From: Entoloma clypeatum
Taxonomy: Eukaryota; Basidiomycota; Agaricomycetes; Agaricales; Entolomataceae
Assembly: GCA_963565915.1 (NCBI GenBank)
Contig: OY751487.1
Location: 1,922,001-1,986,000 of the forward strand
DNA: 64,000 bases
Direction of reading: 5' to 3'
The position numbers were made by a program, and so were the translations under genes. A model generated the notes under the pieces. The model was given only the letters and a program-made list of their open reading frames with translations, had not been told where the DNA came from and did no database searches. Position 1 is the stretch's first letter; each line of letters starts with the position of its first letter. Of this stretch, positions 13,959 to 25,597 are shown one piece after another.

Positions 13959-14784
13959 GACAGCTCCCCCTCCTTGTACTCACGTATTGATCACTGGCAG
14001 GATCCCCTAGAGCGCGTCAGATAAATTCTGCTTTTGGGCATGATAATGAACATTCTTAACGTTTTTAGTGTACGATGCTTACCCATACCACCATGCAAGG
14101 TCAAGGGGATGAGTTCAGATCATCAGTGTACCACTCAATTGCTATCCTCACCGCCTCTTTCTCTCTTAGTTAGCAACCCGTCTGGAGGAATCCTTGTAGC
14201 CCTATATATTTAGAGACAGACTTTCATTCACGTCCTTTCTCTCGGGTTTTTATGAATGACACAGACCGTCCTCATCACCCTTTCTACGTGTACGTCAGAT
14301 TTGCTTTCCCGGAAGGTGAACGTTGTGCAGACATGAGTGTGGAATCAGGCGATACTCACAGCAAGACAACGACAGCAAGTACAGACATGTCTTGATGTCT
14401 ACACTGCTTATTATCAGAGACTGCGCTGGAGGGTGGAATTCCTCTCTGGGGACATGGTCTCCCCTGGCTATATCACTTGTACATGGTACTTGGGCATGGC
14501 GGTGAAATCATCTCTGAAATGATAACTTCCTTACCGTGAAGGCGCTTCTGGGATCAGGCCGGATGGGAATAGACTGGATGTCGTGATACTGGCAAACTAA
14601 GTGGCAATCATAAAGCATCGGTGAAGTGTTGTGATATACGCAAGGATGGTCCAAAGTAACCAGGAAACGATCACGAAACGCTTGTATTCCGCACCCAAAA
14701 TCACAGAAACATACGAGCAGATTCGATCAAATGCGTTCACAGAATGAAGGAGCCTATCAAAGCCGTAAGGTGCAAATCAAGTAC
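13959..14784. other. Convergent intergenic region, no gene seen
   Basis: This 826 bp region lies between the convergent SIP5 and CBP4 genes. It holds their 3' UTRs and AT-rich stretches (TATATATTTAGAGA near 14200). Short open frames here (about 60 codons) have no domain or codon regularity and are not called. Confidence 0.5.
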
Positions 14785-15583
14785 CTATTTTGATCCCGGA
14801 GGAGGTGGAGTGCTGGCCCAGATAGGTTTCGTCGCCTCTGGAGTCGTTTCGTTCGCCGTCTGACCGAGATGATCAAATAATCGGTTAACGCAACGAAGGG
14901 CGATGCGATGTGACAATCACGGAGAAAGCGGAATGAAAGGAAGAAATGCACGGGAACAACAAAGCGGCAGCGCCGGTTGCTCCAAAAATATCGGTGGGGT
15001 ATAACGTGATTGGGGAAACTGACCTGCGCTTGGGTTTGTTTCCTCATTTCCGCTTCGCGGGCGAGGCGATTCGCGCGGGCGACATCTACTTTACGCCGTA
15101 TGTCAGGGGACATTTCCTGTGGAGAGGTGTTCATTTATGACGCCGAAAGATCAAAAAGAATAGCCAGCGGCTCTAGGATTTGAAGCGGGCGATGGTTATC
15201 CCAAGGAGACTTCCAGAAAAAGAAGTGGAGGCTTGGTAGGATGTGACTCACGTTGTACAGCTGCTCCTCGGTTGGTGTGGTCGCTGACGAGACAACATAA
15301 TCAGCGACAGGTTCAAACAGAGTTCGACCGTGAAATACGCACCTTTCATAAGCAGATAGCCTACTGACATCACTGGTGGTGGTGGGAGACCGCGGAAAAC
15401 GGACAAGGCCAGCAACAAGCAATTTGATACGGATCACGCCCCGTTAGCCGTTCGGCAACAATGCGAGGAGGAAGGGATATGGAAAAGAAGCGCGCATATA
15501 AACATGAGGTTCAGACAGATAGAAAGCGCAGACTTACGCCCGACCGAAACGCCCGTAAACCGCAGCCAAGGGAAGCTTGCCAT
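14785..15583 (-). CDS. CBP4: CBP4-like complex III assembly factor (five exons, two tiny)
   Basis: Cbp4 is a small inner-membrane protein that binds newly made cytochrome b with Cbp3-Cbp6 during bc1 complex assembly. The gene is cut into five exons: 15538-15583, 15343-15372 (30 nt), 15252-15283 (32 nt), 15024-15116 and 14785-14859. Joined, they keep one frame and give about 91 residues: MASFPWLRFTGVSVG, then the membrane segment LMSVGYLLMK, then ATTPTEEQLYN, EMSPDIRRKVDVARANRLAR and a Pro-rich end (STPPPPGSK). The block TPTEEQLYN-EMSPDIRRK is the family hallmark, and all splice sites fit GT..AG. Automated callers are likely to miss it because no exon is longer than 93 nt. FMP25 upstream serves the same complex. 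Confidence 0.85.
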
Positions 15584-15789
15584 CGTGGATCAGAGAAAGC
15601 ACGTTGTGTCACGAAAGAAAGGTCACACTATCATTAGTTATTCAGTTATAATCTATATATGGTGAGGTGCAAAAAACAAAATTTAAAATATGCAGATAAT
15701 TGTAAGACTGAGTGTGCATGAATTAACATAGGGGGGGCGTAGAATCAAAGGAATGAGTGGGCGGCTACACGAGAGGGGGGACCCCAGCT

Positions 15790-18005
15790 TCAAGCTTGCT
15801 GTTGTTGAGATGCACCGATGTATCGTTTCCTCAGCCATGAGAAACCCAGCATGTCACTCGACTTCCGACTGAGCACCTCGATCTTCGTCAACTCCTTTTC
15901 CCACTCTCTCATCCTGTCATCCCTCTCCTCGTCCGGTGCCAGGCTTCTGGTGGACGAAACGCTCGACGACGTGCTCCTCGTCAGACAGCCACTCGCACTC
16001 GAATTGGTAGTCGTCGTGCCAGAACTACTACTCACGCTTGGTGCAGTTGTTATCCTCGGAGAAGACGAGAAGAAGTTCCCCACCAACCCACTTCTTCTTT
16101 TAGAAGGAACACTCTGACTCGCCTCAGTCGCCGCCGGGTGGACCCCCTTATCGTTCTGTCCCTCGGTTCTCTGCCGGACGACGTGTCCCCGAGAATCGAC
16201 ATGCTCATCTGGCCTCGTGCCACCCGCAAAATAGTATGGCTTGTCTCGAGGGCCGGCACTCGTGTGTGGCCTCCTCGGCCGCGCCACTTTTGGACTCGAG
16301 CTGCTTTGCTCTGTCGACAGCTCCTCTGCACTCTCCGTGCCGCCACTGGGGAACTTCATCGGTCCTTGAAATGGAGCAGGTGAAGGTGGGACGTCAGCGT
16401 CGCGATCTCTCCGGATACGCCGAGGAGACTTGGATTTGGACCGCCCAGCTCCTGACGAATGAAAGGAAGACAGCCGGTCATTGTATTTAGCGAGGGCAAT
16501 CTGCCGTTCGGCCTCGTTAGTCGAAACGACGAGAAGCTCCTTCTCCGACAGATCGATCGATTCAGTGCCATTTGCGGAGCTGATGGATATCTGTAATGAC
16601 GAAAATTGGAACCCATGTTGAGCCTAACTACGCCACAAGGAGGCTGCTGAGATAAGAAGGCTCACCTTGACCCGAGCAAAGAATTTGACGGATATCAAGT
16701 CAGACTGAATCGTTTCACCGATGGCCCACCGGCTATGGGACTTGGCAGCGGGCCATTGGAGCGTGATCGTCTTGGCCCACACGCCTTGGCTGTCGCGTGA
16801 AAACTGGCCAGACGACTCGACGGCGACGATCGAGTTGACAATAAATTTGGACGACATGGAGGGTGAGTTTGGTAACGGCGTGGCGGAATCTCCGGAAGGA
16901 GGGAGAGGCCGCGTGTCAGAAGTTATTGTGCTTGTGGACGAATATATTGAGTGAGAGGTGATAGTCGGGTTCAAAGATATATCCGAGGCCACAGACGCGA
17001 CAGGGTTGAAGCTGGGTGTGGATGGTTCCTGGGGGGGAGAGGGAAGAACATTGGATCGCGCGTGTGAGGGTGAAGAAGGAGACGGATATGGTCTTGAGGA
17101 AGAGGATTTGGAAGAGGGTATTGGACAAGAAGGGGTGTGCATAGAAGAAGCGGAGTCCGGAAAGTCGCTTAACTGAATATGACGCTCAATAATAAGACTT
17201 GCGCTGCGAATGACGCAATCATCATCGAGTGGGAGGAGGGAAATGGGAATGGACACGATGTCGAGCGGGCCAATGGGCGAGGTAGGAGCATGGACAGTAT
17301 ACCGGATTCTTGGAACCTTGGGTTTTGAGGTTTGAGACTGAAAAAGCATTTTTGAAGACCTGAAAGAGGTGGGGAGGCAGGGAGGCACGTCGTGGCGGAC
17401 CAGGGGCAATTCAAAGTGCTTTATTTGACGCGAACCGATGACGGAAATTGGGGCATGGTTGATGACTGGACGGTATAGATAAATGATAGTTGAGGGGAGA
17501 GAGGAGAGAGATATACGGACTGGCCTCAACCCTCCACATACAACGATAGTCGACGAAAACAGTGGTGCTAAAACCGGGGGCATTGGGGGGTATGGTTATC
17601 CTGAAAGGAAATTCGACTTCGTCGATTGGGGCATACTCCTGACCGTCGGGCTTCGACCAAAGAAGTGTTGTGAAGTCGGCGAGGACTTTGGAGTGGAGGA
17701 CACTAACGCGTCCAACACGCGACTCGTAGCAGCGAACGGAGACCGTGAGTGAGCTGGCTAAGAGCTGCCTCGGGTCATCATCACGCCTTGTGCGGACGAC
17801 TGAGATGCACAGTGAGGAGGGAAGGCGAAGGAAAAAGAGGAGGGTACGGACCTCCTTCGACGGTGACGGGGGTGAGGCCAAGGTAACCGGTGTGGGGGAA
17901 GTAGCGGAGACCCTGATTACCTGGTGGGAGGGGGGGTGAGCGGGAGCGGGACGGGGGGAGCGGTGAGGACGGACCTTTTTGGGAGGAGAGGACGAGATGG
18001 ACCAT
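15790..18005 (-). CDS. Arrestin-like domain protein
   Basis: The joined frames read HTGYLGLTPVTVEG, LLASSLTVSVRCYESRVGRV, LHSKVLADFTTLLW, YAPIDEVEFPFRITIPPNAP, then VINHAPISVIGSRQIKHFEL. This is the beta-sandwich pattern of fungal arrestin-like trafficking adaptors. A second sandwich lies around WAIGETIQSDLISVKFFARV and SANGTESIDLSEKELLVVST. A long Ser/Pro-rich insert (about 16880-17150) separates them. A disordered C-terminus contains RSKSKSPRR-type basic Ser repeats and ends with four Gln (ASQQQQA) at the TGA at 15790-15792. Such adaptors usually recruit ubiquitin ligases to membrane transporters; I did not see a clear PPxY motif. The start is uncertain. ATG at 18005 (MVHLVLSSQK) joins in frame through a GT..AG intron to the arrestin core, and upstream ATGs at 18039 and 18097 are alternatives. 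Confidence 0.65.
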
Positions 18006-18204
18006 GGAGGGGAGAGAAGGAGGGGCGATGATGGGACATGTTGGATCTGGATAAAAGCCGTTGGAATTAGAAGAGAGATCGACTCTTCCCCCATCATGCT
18101 TCTCCGTGCGAACTTCCGTCACACGCCGGTGGGCCCCATTTATCCACCGGCCACTAGCCGCCACTAGCCGGCCGACGCCACCCCTCTCTCTGCCACTCTC
18201 AACG

Positions 18205-20209
18205 ATGCCCTCCTCCCTCTATGTTCCCGTCCTCCTGGGGGGCATGATCCTCACAGTAAGCACCACCTTCACCACCTTCACTCTCACATCTCCTCCTTCA
18301 GGGGTCCAGCAATTCTCTCTGGTCAAAATGGCAGGCAAGTTTCATACATAAACTTCTCTGTTTTCAACCTCTCACCAGCACTTCCAACAGGACATGCAAT
18401 GCGTCGAAAACTGCGACGATCCCAACCCTCTCAATCGTGTCCTCTACGAACAGCCCGTCTGGCAAACCCTACAGATGTTCCGTGCGCCTTCCCCTTCTCT
18501 GCCCAGACATCATCAGCTAACACCCCGGACTAGTCGGCGAAATGCTCTGTCCGTCACTCGCTTAGCCTTTCCGTGTGCACATCTCACTTCTTCTTTCTAT
18601 CAAGGCTTCATTCCAGTCATCTACACATGGTTCTCTGCACGTCGCCAATCCGCTTCCGTCCAGCTACCCCTCGATCCCGAACTTCCCATCAAGCACACCT
18701 CCTCCAAGCAGCTCTCCGGCTGGCAGGTCCTGGTACTCTGGATTCCTGCCCTATGTGATCTCACCGGAACAACCGTAAATCCGTCATATCTGTACCCATA
18801 CATACCCCTTATTCCTCTGCTAGTTGATGAATGTCGGCCTTCTTTACACTCCCGTCTCCATCTATCAGATGACCCGCGGTGCCCTTGTCCTGTTTGTCGG
18901 CATTTTCAGCGTCATATTCCTTCGCAGGCGTCTTTGGCTTTACCAGTTCGTCTGTTATTCTCCGCTCTCGTCAAGTAAATACTCACACCTCCTCTTCTAG
19001 ATGGATATCCCTCATCATTGTCATGTCCGGGGTATGTCTCGTCGGTTACAGTGGCTCCCTCATCAAGCATGCCATCGCCGCCTCCCCACTTCCTGGCCTT
19101 TTAGGAATCAAGATAGACCCCCCAGCCTCACAAACACTCGACGACCCGCAACCCACAAGCGTCCTCATCGGTCAGTCCAAATTCACAAGCAAATTGTACT
19201 GTGGGACTTACATCTATCCCACTCTTGCAAGGCGTTTTCTTCGTCCTGTTTGCTCAAGTGTTGTACGTGATAAATCCCTACTTCCGACGATCTCGCTCGA
19301 ATGTGTCATTTTCTAGCACCGCCACTCAGTTTGTTGTCGAAGGTAATCTTTATATCATCCTATTTCCCAGGCTCGACTAATTTGCCCGATTATATCAGAG
19401 AAGATCATGGGTAAGGGTGTATCTCCCTGAACCGTTTCCCCGCTCACTAGCCTCCCGAACAGAACACTATTCTGTTGCACCTCTTGTCGCCGTCGGCTAT
19501 GAAGGGCTTTTCGGCGCGCTCTCCATCCTTCTCGTCATCCCCATTCTATCCCTGCCCTCTGTTTCAGCCATGTCGCCGTTCTTCGACCTTCCTCGCGGGT
19601 GGCATCAAATGATTGACAACTCACCTGTTCTTTACTCAGGGATAGTGATCGCTTTTAGTATCGCATTCTTCAACTACTTCGGTCTCAGTGTCACTCGGCA
19701 TGTTAGTGCTACGGCGCGGTCATTGACGGACACTTGCAGAACTCTCTCCATTTGGCTCATCAGTCTGGGTCTCGGTTGGGAAAAGCTCGTTTTCCCTATT
19801 TCCCTTTTACAGATATCTGGTTTCTCGTTGCTCGTGTACGCATCCTCATTTCATTTGCGTTACTCTACGTCCCACTAACACACACCACTTATCGTTCGCT
19901 TAGATATGGCACGGTGAGAGCTCTTCTCCTTCACTTGTGCAGATCTCCTGACCTCATCTATATCATTTCCCCTTCCCCTAGTTCCTTTTCAACAACCTCA
20001 TCTCAATTCCTGCCTGCATTCCCAAACCCACGGCTATCACCGTATCTGACGAGGAAGCAGCAGAAGCCGAAGGTCTCCTTGATTCGTCGACTATCTTGGA
20101 TGAGACCGCGGCACTTCCTGTTGATCTCGGTCAAGGCGGTTTCGACGTTATTCCGGAAGAACACCAACACCTTCATAGAAGTCACAACCATAATCAAGTG
20201 TATCAGTAA
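18205..20209 (+). CDS. SLC35F6-like membrane transporter (drug/metabolite transporter fold)
   Basis: The product starts MPSSLYVPVLLGGMILT and carries about ten hydrophobic segments. Family marks include CENCDDPNPLNRVLYEQPVW, LWIPALCDLTGTTLMNVGLL, YQMTRGALVLFVGIFSVIFL, WISLIIVMSGVCLVGYSGSL, VAVGYEGLFGALSILLVIP and TARSLTDTCRTLSIWLISLG. The last is close to the CRTL-W motif of human SLC35F6. Homologues sit in lysosomal or mitochondrial-type membranes; the substrate is unknown. At least eight short introns are needed (for example near 18255, 18320, 18483, 18772, 18926, 19170 and 19330). The tail is hydrophilic and His-rich (EEHQHLHRSHNHNQVYQ) before the TAA at 20207. The gene is divergent from the arrestin-like gene, 199 bp from its proposed start. 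Confidence 0.8.
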
Positions 20210-22113
20210 TACTCTAGATCCAAGGACCATTCTCCGAGGTTCAGTGATCATCAGCAATTGTTAGATCGATCGTACGCCGTTCTCCTGGTCTAGTCGTGGC
20301 ATTTTTGGCCGTATATCTCATGTATCATAACCTTCTCGGCTTCAACGAGCTTTTATCACTCTCCTCGTGTTTTATGAGTCTCTTCGGCCATCTGGTCGAG
20401 ATCTATTTTCAGATCCACAAGCAAGCATCGGTCGTTCTATTCGGTCTCATGAGTCATGTTCGATGAAACCGGAGCAAGCACCCAACAGGAAACCATTGGT
20501 CATATGGCGGTCATATGTGCTTCGTCAAATGGAAGCAGGGTTGATAGCATTTTTGAATCTGCCTACAATAACTTGGCAATTGCTTACATGCTTTGAGGGT
20601 CGCACGACGTATGCGTTGATTAACAGTACCGAGTTCGGCCCTTGTCGATTGCTGTAGTATCAAACCATCCGCGGAAGTGCCGTTTTTCAACAAGGAATCG
20701 ATTAGTTACATAGACCGCCCTTATTAAATGACGTGTTTTCATGTCACGGAATTTTGCGTTGTTCGAACTGCTGGCGTGGTCGGTCAAGAAGTATGTATGT
20801 TCGAATTCGCCACTACTACTCGGTCCAATCAAAACGCCGATGCTACGCGTAGGTCTTCCCGGGTTTCACAATTTGCGAGCCTGAAGGGAAGACAACCTCA
20901 CATTCGCTACATATCCTTTTGCAATGGCATCAAGCAAGTGTTAAGCGTCCACAAGAAAATCGAGGGTCGTGGGCCCTCGTGGCTCATCGTGCTCAGCCTA
21001 GGCGCGATTACGGAGGAAGCCGGCCGAGTCGCAAGAAGAAGTGTGGCAGGCGAATAAGTAGCAGACAAAGGGGTGTCATGCATGCCATGGTGGACCATGC
21101 TTTGCAGGATAAGCGTTCAGCATTGTTAGGAGCACCAGAATTTGGCATGTTCTGTCACTTCTACTGCATGGAACCAGACAACATTTTAAAGGAGATAACT
21201 CGATGTGCGTCTATTAGATTCAGAGGCGAGCGCTGCGGAAGCGATTGTCGCGTCCAGAACTTGCCCAGAATGTGGTGAGCTCGCACCGCACTTGGGACTC
21301 GGAGTCCTGGACAAGGCAAACAGCACACATTATGAATAAGAAATCAGGCCAGGTTAGACGTGTCGTGTTTATTCATGGCTGGATAGGAGGATCTGGAGTC
21401 GCGTCGGAACTAGAAGAAAACACTTGGTTGCTGTAGAGCCGCATTCCACTTCCGCTTCCATACTCACAAGCTGCATATCTCCATAGGAACTCATGTAATT
21501 TTATGGGCTTCTGAGTCTTGCGCCTGGTGCTTCAGATTTTCCAATGATTTTTATCACACAAAACAAGAGGCTTTCATCGTTGAAAGATTGGGGTTATGAT
21601 TCGTCGATCGTTCGATACTTCGAACCCGTGTTTTCATTCATCTCCATGGGTCTGAATTCTTTCATTCAAGGACATTTGGCCGGCGAAAGAAGAACTTTGC
21701 GCGCGGTTCCACCTCCTGTCTTTGTCAAAAACCACTGAGTCGGGACTGTCGGGTCGTATTCCGAAAATTCAGTGGATCCGTCACTCTGAAGAAATCGCCA
21801 ATCCACGGTTCAGACGCATGCACCACTAAACGAGTGATATTCTGATGCATGATGGAGCCAGGTCGGTCGGGAGGCAGCGCCCATAAATACTTCTATGACC
21901 CAGGATATTGGCCGAGTGATGGCAAGTGAGATCGTCGACCCCATACAAATAATCACCATGCAAGAACACGCTGCTATGAGGACATCCTTTCTGCATGGCC
22001 TACGTAATTTGCAACCTAGAATCCCAGATGTCTTCCAGTGAGAAACGTAGCAATTTTTGAGAAGACTGGACAAGCACCATCCCACAGCATCAGGTCAGAG
22101 AAGGGCAGGGCTG
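20210..22113. other. 1.9 kb without a recognisable gene
   Basis: This is the longest gene-poor stretch of the window, between the convergent SLC35F6-like gene and SHQ1. I read all frames. Open stretches reach only about 119 codons and show no family motif, signal or consistent splicing. No terminal repeats, transposase fragments or tRNA signature were noticed. It may hold long 3' UTRs, a non-coding RNA or decayed DNA; nothing in the sequence decides this. Confidence 0.5.
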
Positions 22114-23766
22114 CTATCCTGAGTCTGCATCATCACTATCGCTTTCACGTTGCTCTACACCCTGGGTGGCAGCTTCTAGCGCCTCGAGGTTCCAACCGAG
22201 TAGGCTCTTGTCGATCGTGAGTTCTTCCACCTGTCTTCCCAGATTCATAAGAAAGTCATCACTGGGTTTAGCAAGTTAATATCTACGTGAGCACACTACG
22301 GCAGAAAAAATACAGACCTTGCAGAAGTTTGAATCCAGACACAGAAATCGTCCACCCAGATCTTGCTATAAACATAATAAACTTCATGATGGTCCAGGAT
22401 CCTTTTCAGTTCCAAGAGGCATCGAGTGATTGTTCGTTTCCCTCTGGATAAGATTCGAGCAACATCCGTACGGCATGCTTCGGCCAAAATGAAAGAACGA
22501 TAGAGAGGAAACGCTAGTAAGCGCCGATATGACGGTATCAGAGCCTCGCGCAACTCTTCAAGGGAGAAAGTCAACGGATCTGTATCAGGTGTAACCGTTT
22601 TTACGTCGGGAGGATCGAGGGCAGAAAAGGCTGGCGTGAGTGACGCAATTGTCCATGCGCTTTCGGGTGTAGGATCGTGCTGAGTTGTGCGTGATTCATA
22701 TGCGTAGGAAAAGAGCACAGTGAGGAGCGTAAGATACAGATTATGTATCTGTGTTTGTGTCGGAAGGTCTGCAAGAAAGGATGACATGACATTGATGAAT
22801 GAGATAAATCAGCAGACTGCACAGACACTCTTTTCGCGGTAATCGTAGCATAGTCAAATACTCTTCTTCTGTGTATGAGAATATCTCTTCATTAATAGTA
22901 TGAGGGTGTTCCCATTCAAGCAGATCACGAATATGTTCATCATCGGCGTAATCTGCCCTGTACATATGAGATATGTTAGCGGGACAGTTGTCAAACAAGC
23001 CTCGGCTCACATGTAGTGCTCTGCGTCAAATTTGTCATCTTCGTGATTCAGTCGCCTTTGACGCCGCTGCGAGGGGAGGAAAGTCTCTACGTTGGATCCA
23101 AGTTCGTTGACTTCGTTTTCTGTGTGCGCGACGTGTTGAAAGTATCCAGAGTGCATATCCAAAAAGCCATAATGTTTTTGGACGGAGGTGCTGAGTGGCG
23201 GTTTCGGAACATCTTGAGGTAACTGCCAGTCGTTCTCTGCCGCTGGTAATCGCTGTTAAGTAACAATGAGAGCCGGATTCGTAACCCACGCACCTCGCAA
23301 AATGTCTTCGCGGTCCAAAGAAAGAGTTCGCGTCTTTGCGGCCATTTCCTCATCATCTGAGATTTCTTCAGTCGCTGCATCATCTCCAGAGATGACTTCG
23401 ATTATTGGTTGCTGAGGAGATGGACGAGGTGCCAGAAGCTTCGACAAGAGATCGAGGTCTTTGAAGACTTGGCCCTTGATTTCTTTCGCGAGTGTGATGG
23501 TGAGGGATCCTGAGCTGGGGTCATAGTTTGCGGATGAGGAATCGTCCTCTGAGAGGGAATGCGGAAAGTTGAGACGCAGGAAGTATGGATTGACATGAAC
23601 AGACACGAGCGTTTGGTCGACGTGTATCTCGACATCTGCTGCCTGCTTTAGTAAGTCGATGGGCGCCGTTTCGAGATGACAGACGGCGTACACGAATGGA
23701 CGGGCAGTAAATGGAGATGGTCAAAGACTCCTCTGTCTGGCTGCAGCTGAAGCGGGGGGTGATCAT
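22114..23766 (-). CDS. SHQ1: SHQ1, H/ACA snoRNP assembly chaperone
   Basis: Shq1 holds the pseudouridine synthase dyskerin/Cbf5 before it joins H/ACA snoRNPs and telomerase-type RNPs. The start at 23766 gives MITPRFSCSQTEESLTISIY, then after an intron AADVEIHVDQTLVSVHVNPY and FLRLNFPHSLSEDDSS, a CS-type (Hsp20-like) N-terminal domain. The middle carries an acidic linker (SGDDAATEEISDDEEM). The C-terminal SHQ1-specific helical domain includes FADDEHIRDLLEWEHP-like sequence, REALIPSYRRLLAFPLYRSF, AEACRTDVARILSRGKRTI and KIWVDDFCVWIQ, and the product ends RESDSDDADSG at the TAG at 22114-22116. Several introns are needed. It is divergent from TRP2 over only 59 bp. Family identity is strong; exact exon joins at 22980-23300 are less certain. 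Confidence 0.85.
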
Positions 23767-23825
23767 GGTGTATATAAGGCCAACCACCATCCCGAGTCCC
23801 AACGATCTTCACGAATAGGACTCTG
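23767..23825. promoter_or_regulatory. 59 bp divergent spacer between SHQ1 and TRP2, with a TATA-like box
   Basis: Only 59 bp separate the two proposed start codons. TATATAAG at 23771-23778 is a good TATA element for TRP2, about 50 bp before its ATG. The core promoter of SHQ1 must then lie partly inside TRP2, or its start lies elsewhere. Confidence 0.5.
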
Positions 23826-25485
23826 ATGCCCCCTATAGATCCCCATGTTTGTATTTTCATCCACCTACAGTTACTCGCTGACATCCCGTTCACAGAAACT
23901 ACCTGCCTACCCTCCTCTGGCGGCAGTGGAGCAGCTCATCACCCATGAACAACGGGGAAACTGTATCCCTGTATATGTTGAGCTTCCGGCAGACCTGATC
24001 ACACCATGCATGGCCTACCTTCGAATTGCGAAGGACTCCAAGTACAGCTTCCTTCTCGAGTCTGTTGTTGGAGGCGAGAACGTCGCCCGATATAGTTTCA
24101 TTGGTGCAGATCCCTTTAAGGTTATACGAACAGGTCCTGCGGAAGAAATTACGGGGGATCCAATGGTCGCGCTCCAGAAGGAGCTTGCGTTATACAAGTA
24201 TATCAAGATTCCAGAGGTACCGACATTTTCTGGCGGTGCGATCGGGTATATTGCATACGATTGCATCCAACATTTTGAACCGAAAACCGCCACTGAACTC
24301 AGAGATCCTCTCGGCATCCCAGAGGCGATGTTTATGCTAGTCGATACGCTTCTCATCTACGACCACATCTTCCAGACGCTCAAAGTTGTCTCTCATGTAA
24401 TATCACCTAAAAATGCGGGCACCTTCAACTTGGCATTTGTATACCAGACTGCTGTGGCGAAAGTTCGTCGACTGGCAAAATCCCTCCTCGCAAGCACCAC
24501 GTTCGAGCCATTGCAACCTCCAGTTACATTGGGTGGTGAGGGTGTGTCCAATGTCGGAAAGGCAGGTTATGAAGGTTTTGTAACGAAGCTAAAGAAACGT
24601 ATAGTGGCTGGAGACATTATTCAGGCTGTGCCATCCCAGCGTCTCGCACGCCCTACCGCTTTGCATCCGTTTAATGTCTACCGTCAATTGCGACAGGTCA
24701 ATCCTTCGCCTTATATGTTTTATTTGGATTGTGGCGAGCTTCAAATCGTGGGCGCAAGCCCCGAAACCCTCTGCAAGGTGGAGAGGAACGTCGTGTACAA
24801 TCATGCAATTGCGGGGACAACAAGACGAGGCAAGACTCCAGAAGGTCGATATTATATCCCGTGTCCTTGTCTCCAATTTCATTAACTATGCTGTAGAGGA
24901 TGACGCCTTGGGGGCTGCCCTTCTGGCTTCCGAAAAGGATCGGGCAGAGCACATCATGCTTGTAGACCTTGCCAGGAATGATGTGAACCGAGTTTGCCAA
25001 CCGAAGACTGTCAAGGTGGACCATCTGATGAGATTGGAGAAATTCAGCCACGTTATTCATATGACTTCGCAAGTATCTGGACAACTACGCGAAGGAAAAA
25101 CGAGGTTTGGGGCGTCGTAGCTTTGACTTTGTTCCGGCACCTGAATTCCCTTCATGATAGGTTTGATGCCTTTAGGTCTATCTTCCCAGCTGGAACGGTA
25201 TCGGGTGCTCCTAAGATCAAAGCGATCGAGATAATATCGTCGTTGGAACAGGAGCGACGTGGAGTGTATGCCGGTGCTGTCGGTAGGTTCGATTTTTCGG
25301 ATGATGAGATGGATACTTGCATCGCAATCCGCACCATGACTTTCAAAGACGGTGTGGCCTACCTCCAGGCAGGGGGAGGAATTGTGTTTGATAGTATCGA
25401 GGAGGACGAATATATCGAGACTATCAACAAGCTCAAAGCCAATACACGAGCGCTCGAGGCGGCAGAACGTGAGGACCTTGTATAG
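23826..25485 (+). CDS. TRP2: Anthranilate synthase component I
   Basis: The enzyme makes anthranilate from chorismate, the first committed step of tryptophan synthesis, in the cytosol with a glutaminase partner. The N-terminal domain carries LLES followed ten residues later by Ser (in [19 protein letters not shown]), the tryptophan feedback site. The C-terminal chorismate-binding part shows [60 protein letters not shown] and LQAGGGIV. Introns lie near 24842-24897 and 25103-25161. The best start is ATG 23826: MPPIDPH, then a 49 bp intron (23847-23895), then [14 protein letters not shown] in frame. A simple open frame from ATG 23845 would instead read through that intron as [17 protein letters not shown], which is unlike the family. 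Confidence 0.9.
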
Positions 25486-25597
25486 GCTATTGCTTGTGTT
25501 ATTGATGCAACTTTTGCAGGATTCTGGTTTTCTATTCAGAACGGCAAAGCATAGGTATTAGCAGGATGGTGTGATATATAGTTTATCTAGGACGGAA

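Noticed and set aside
20367..22085. Short frames of 60-119 codons on both strands
   Set aside because: Low codon regularity, no domains, mutual overlap and no consistent splicing.
23845..23896. TRP2 start at ATG 23845 with an [10 protein letters not shown]-terminus
   Set aside because: This segment fits a 49 bp intron, and the ATG at 23826 gives a family-like N-terminus after splicing.
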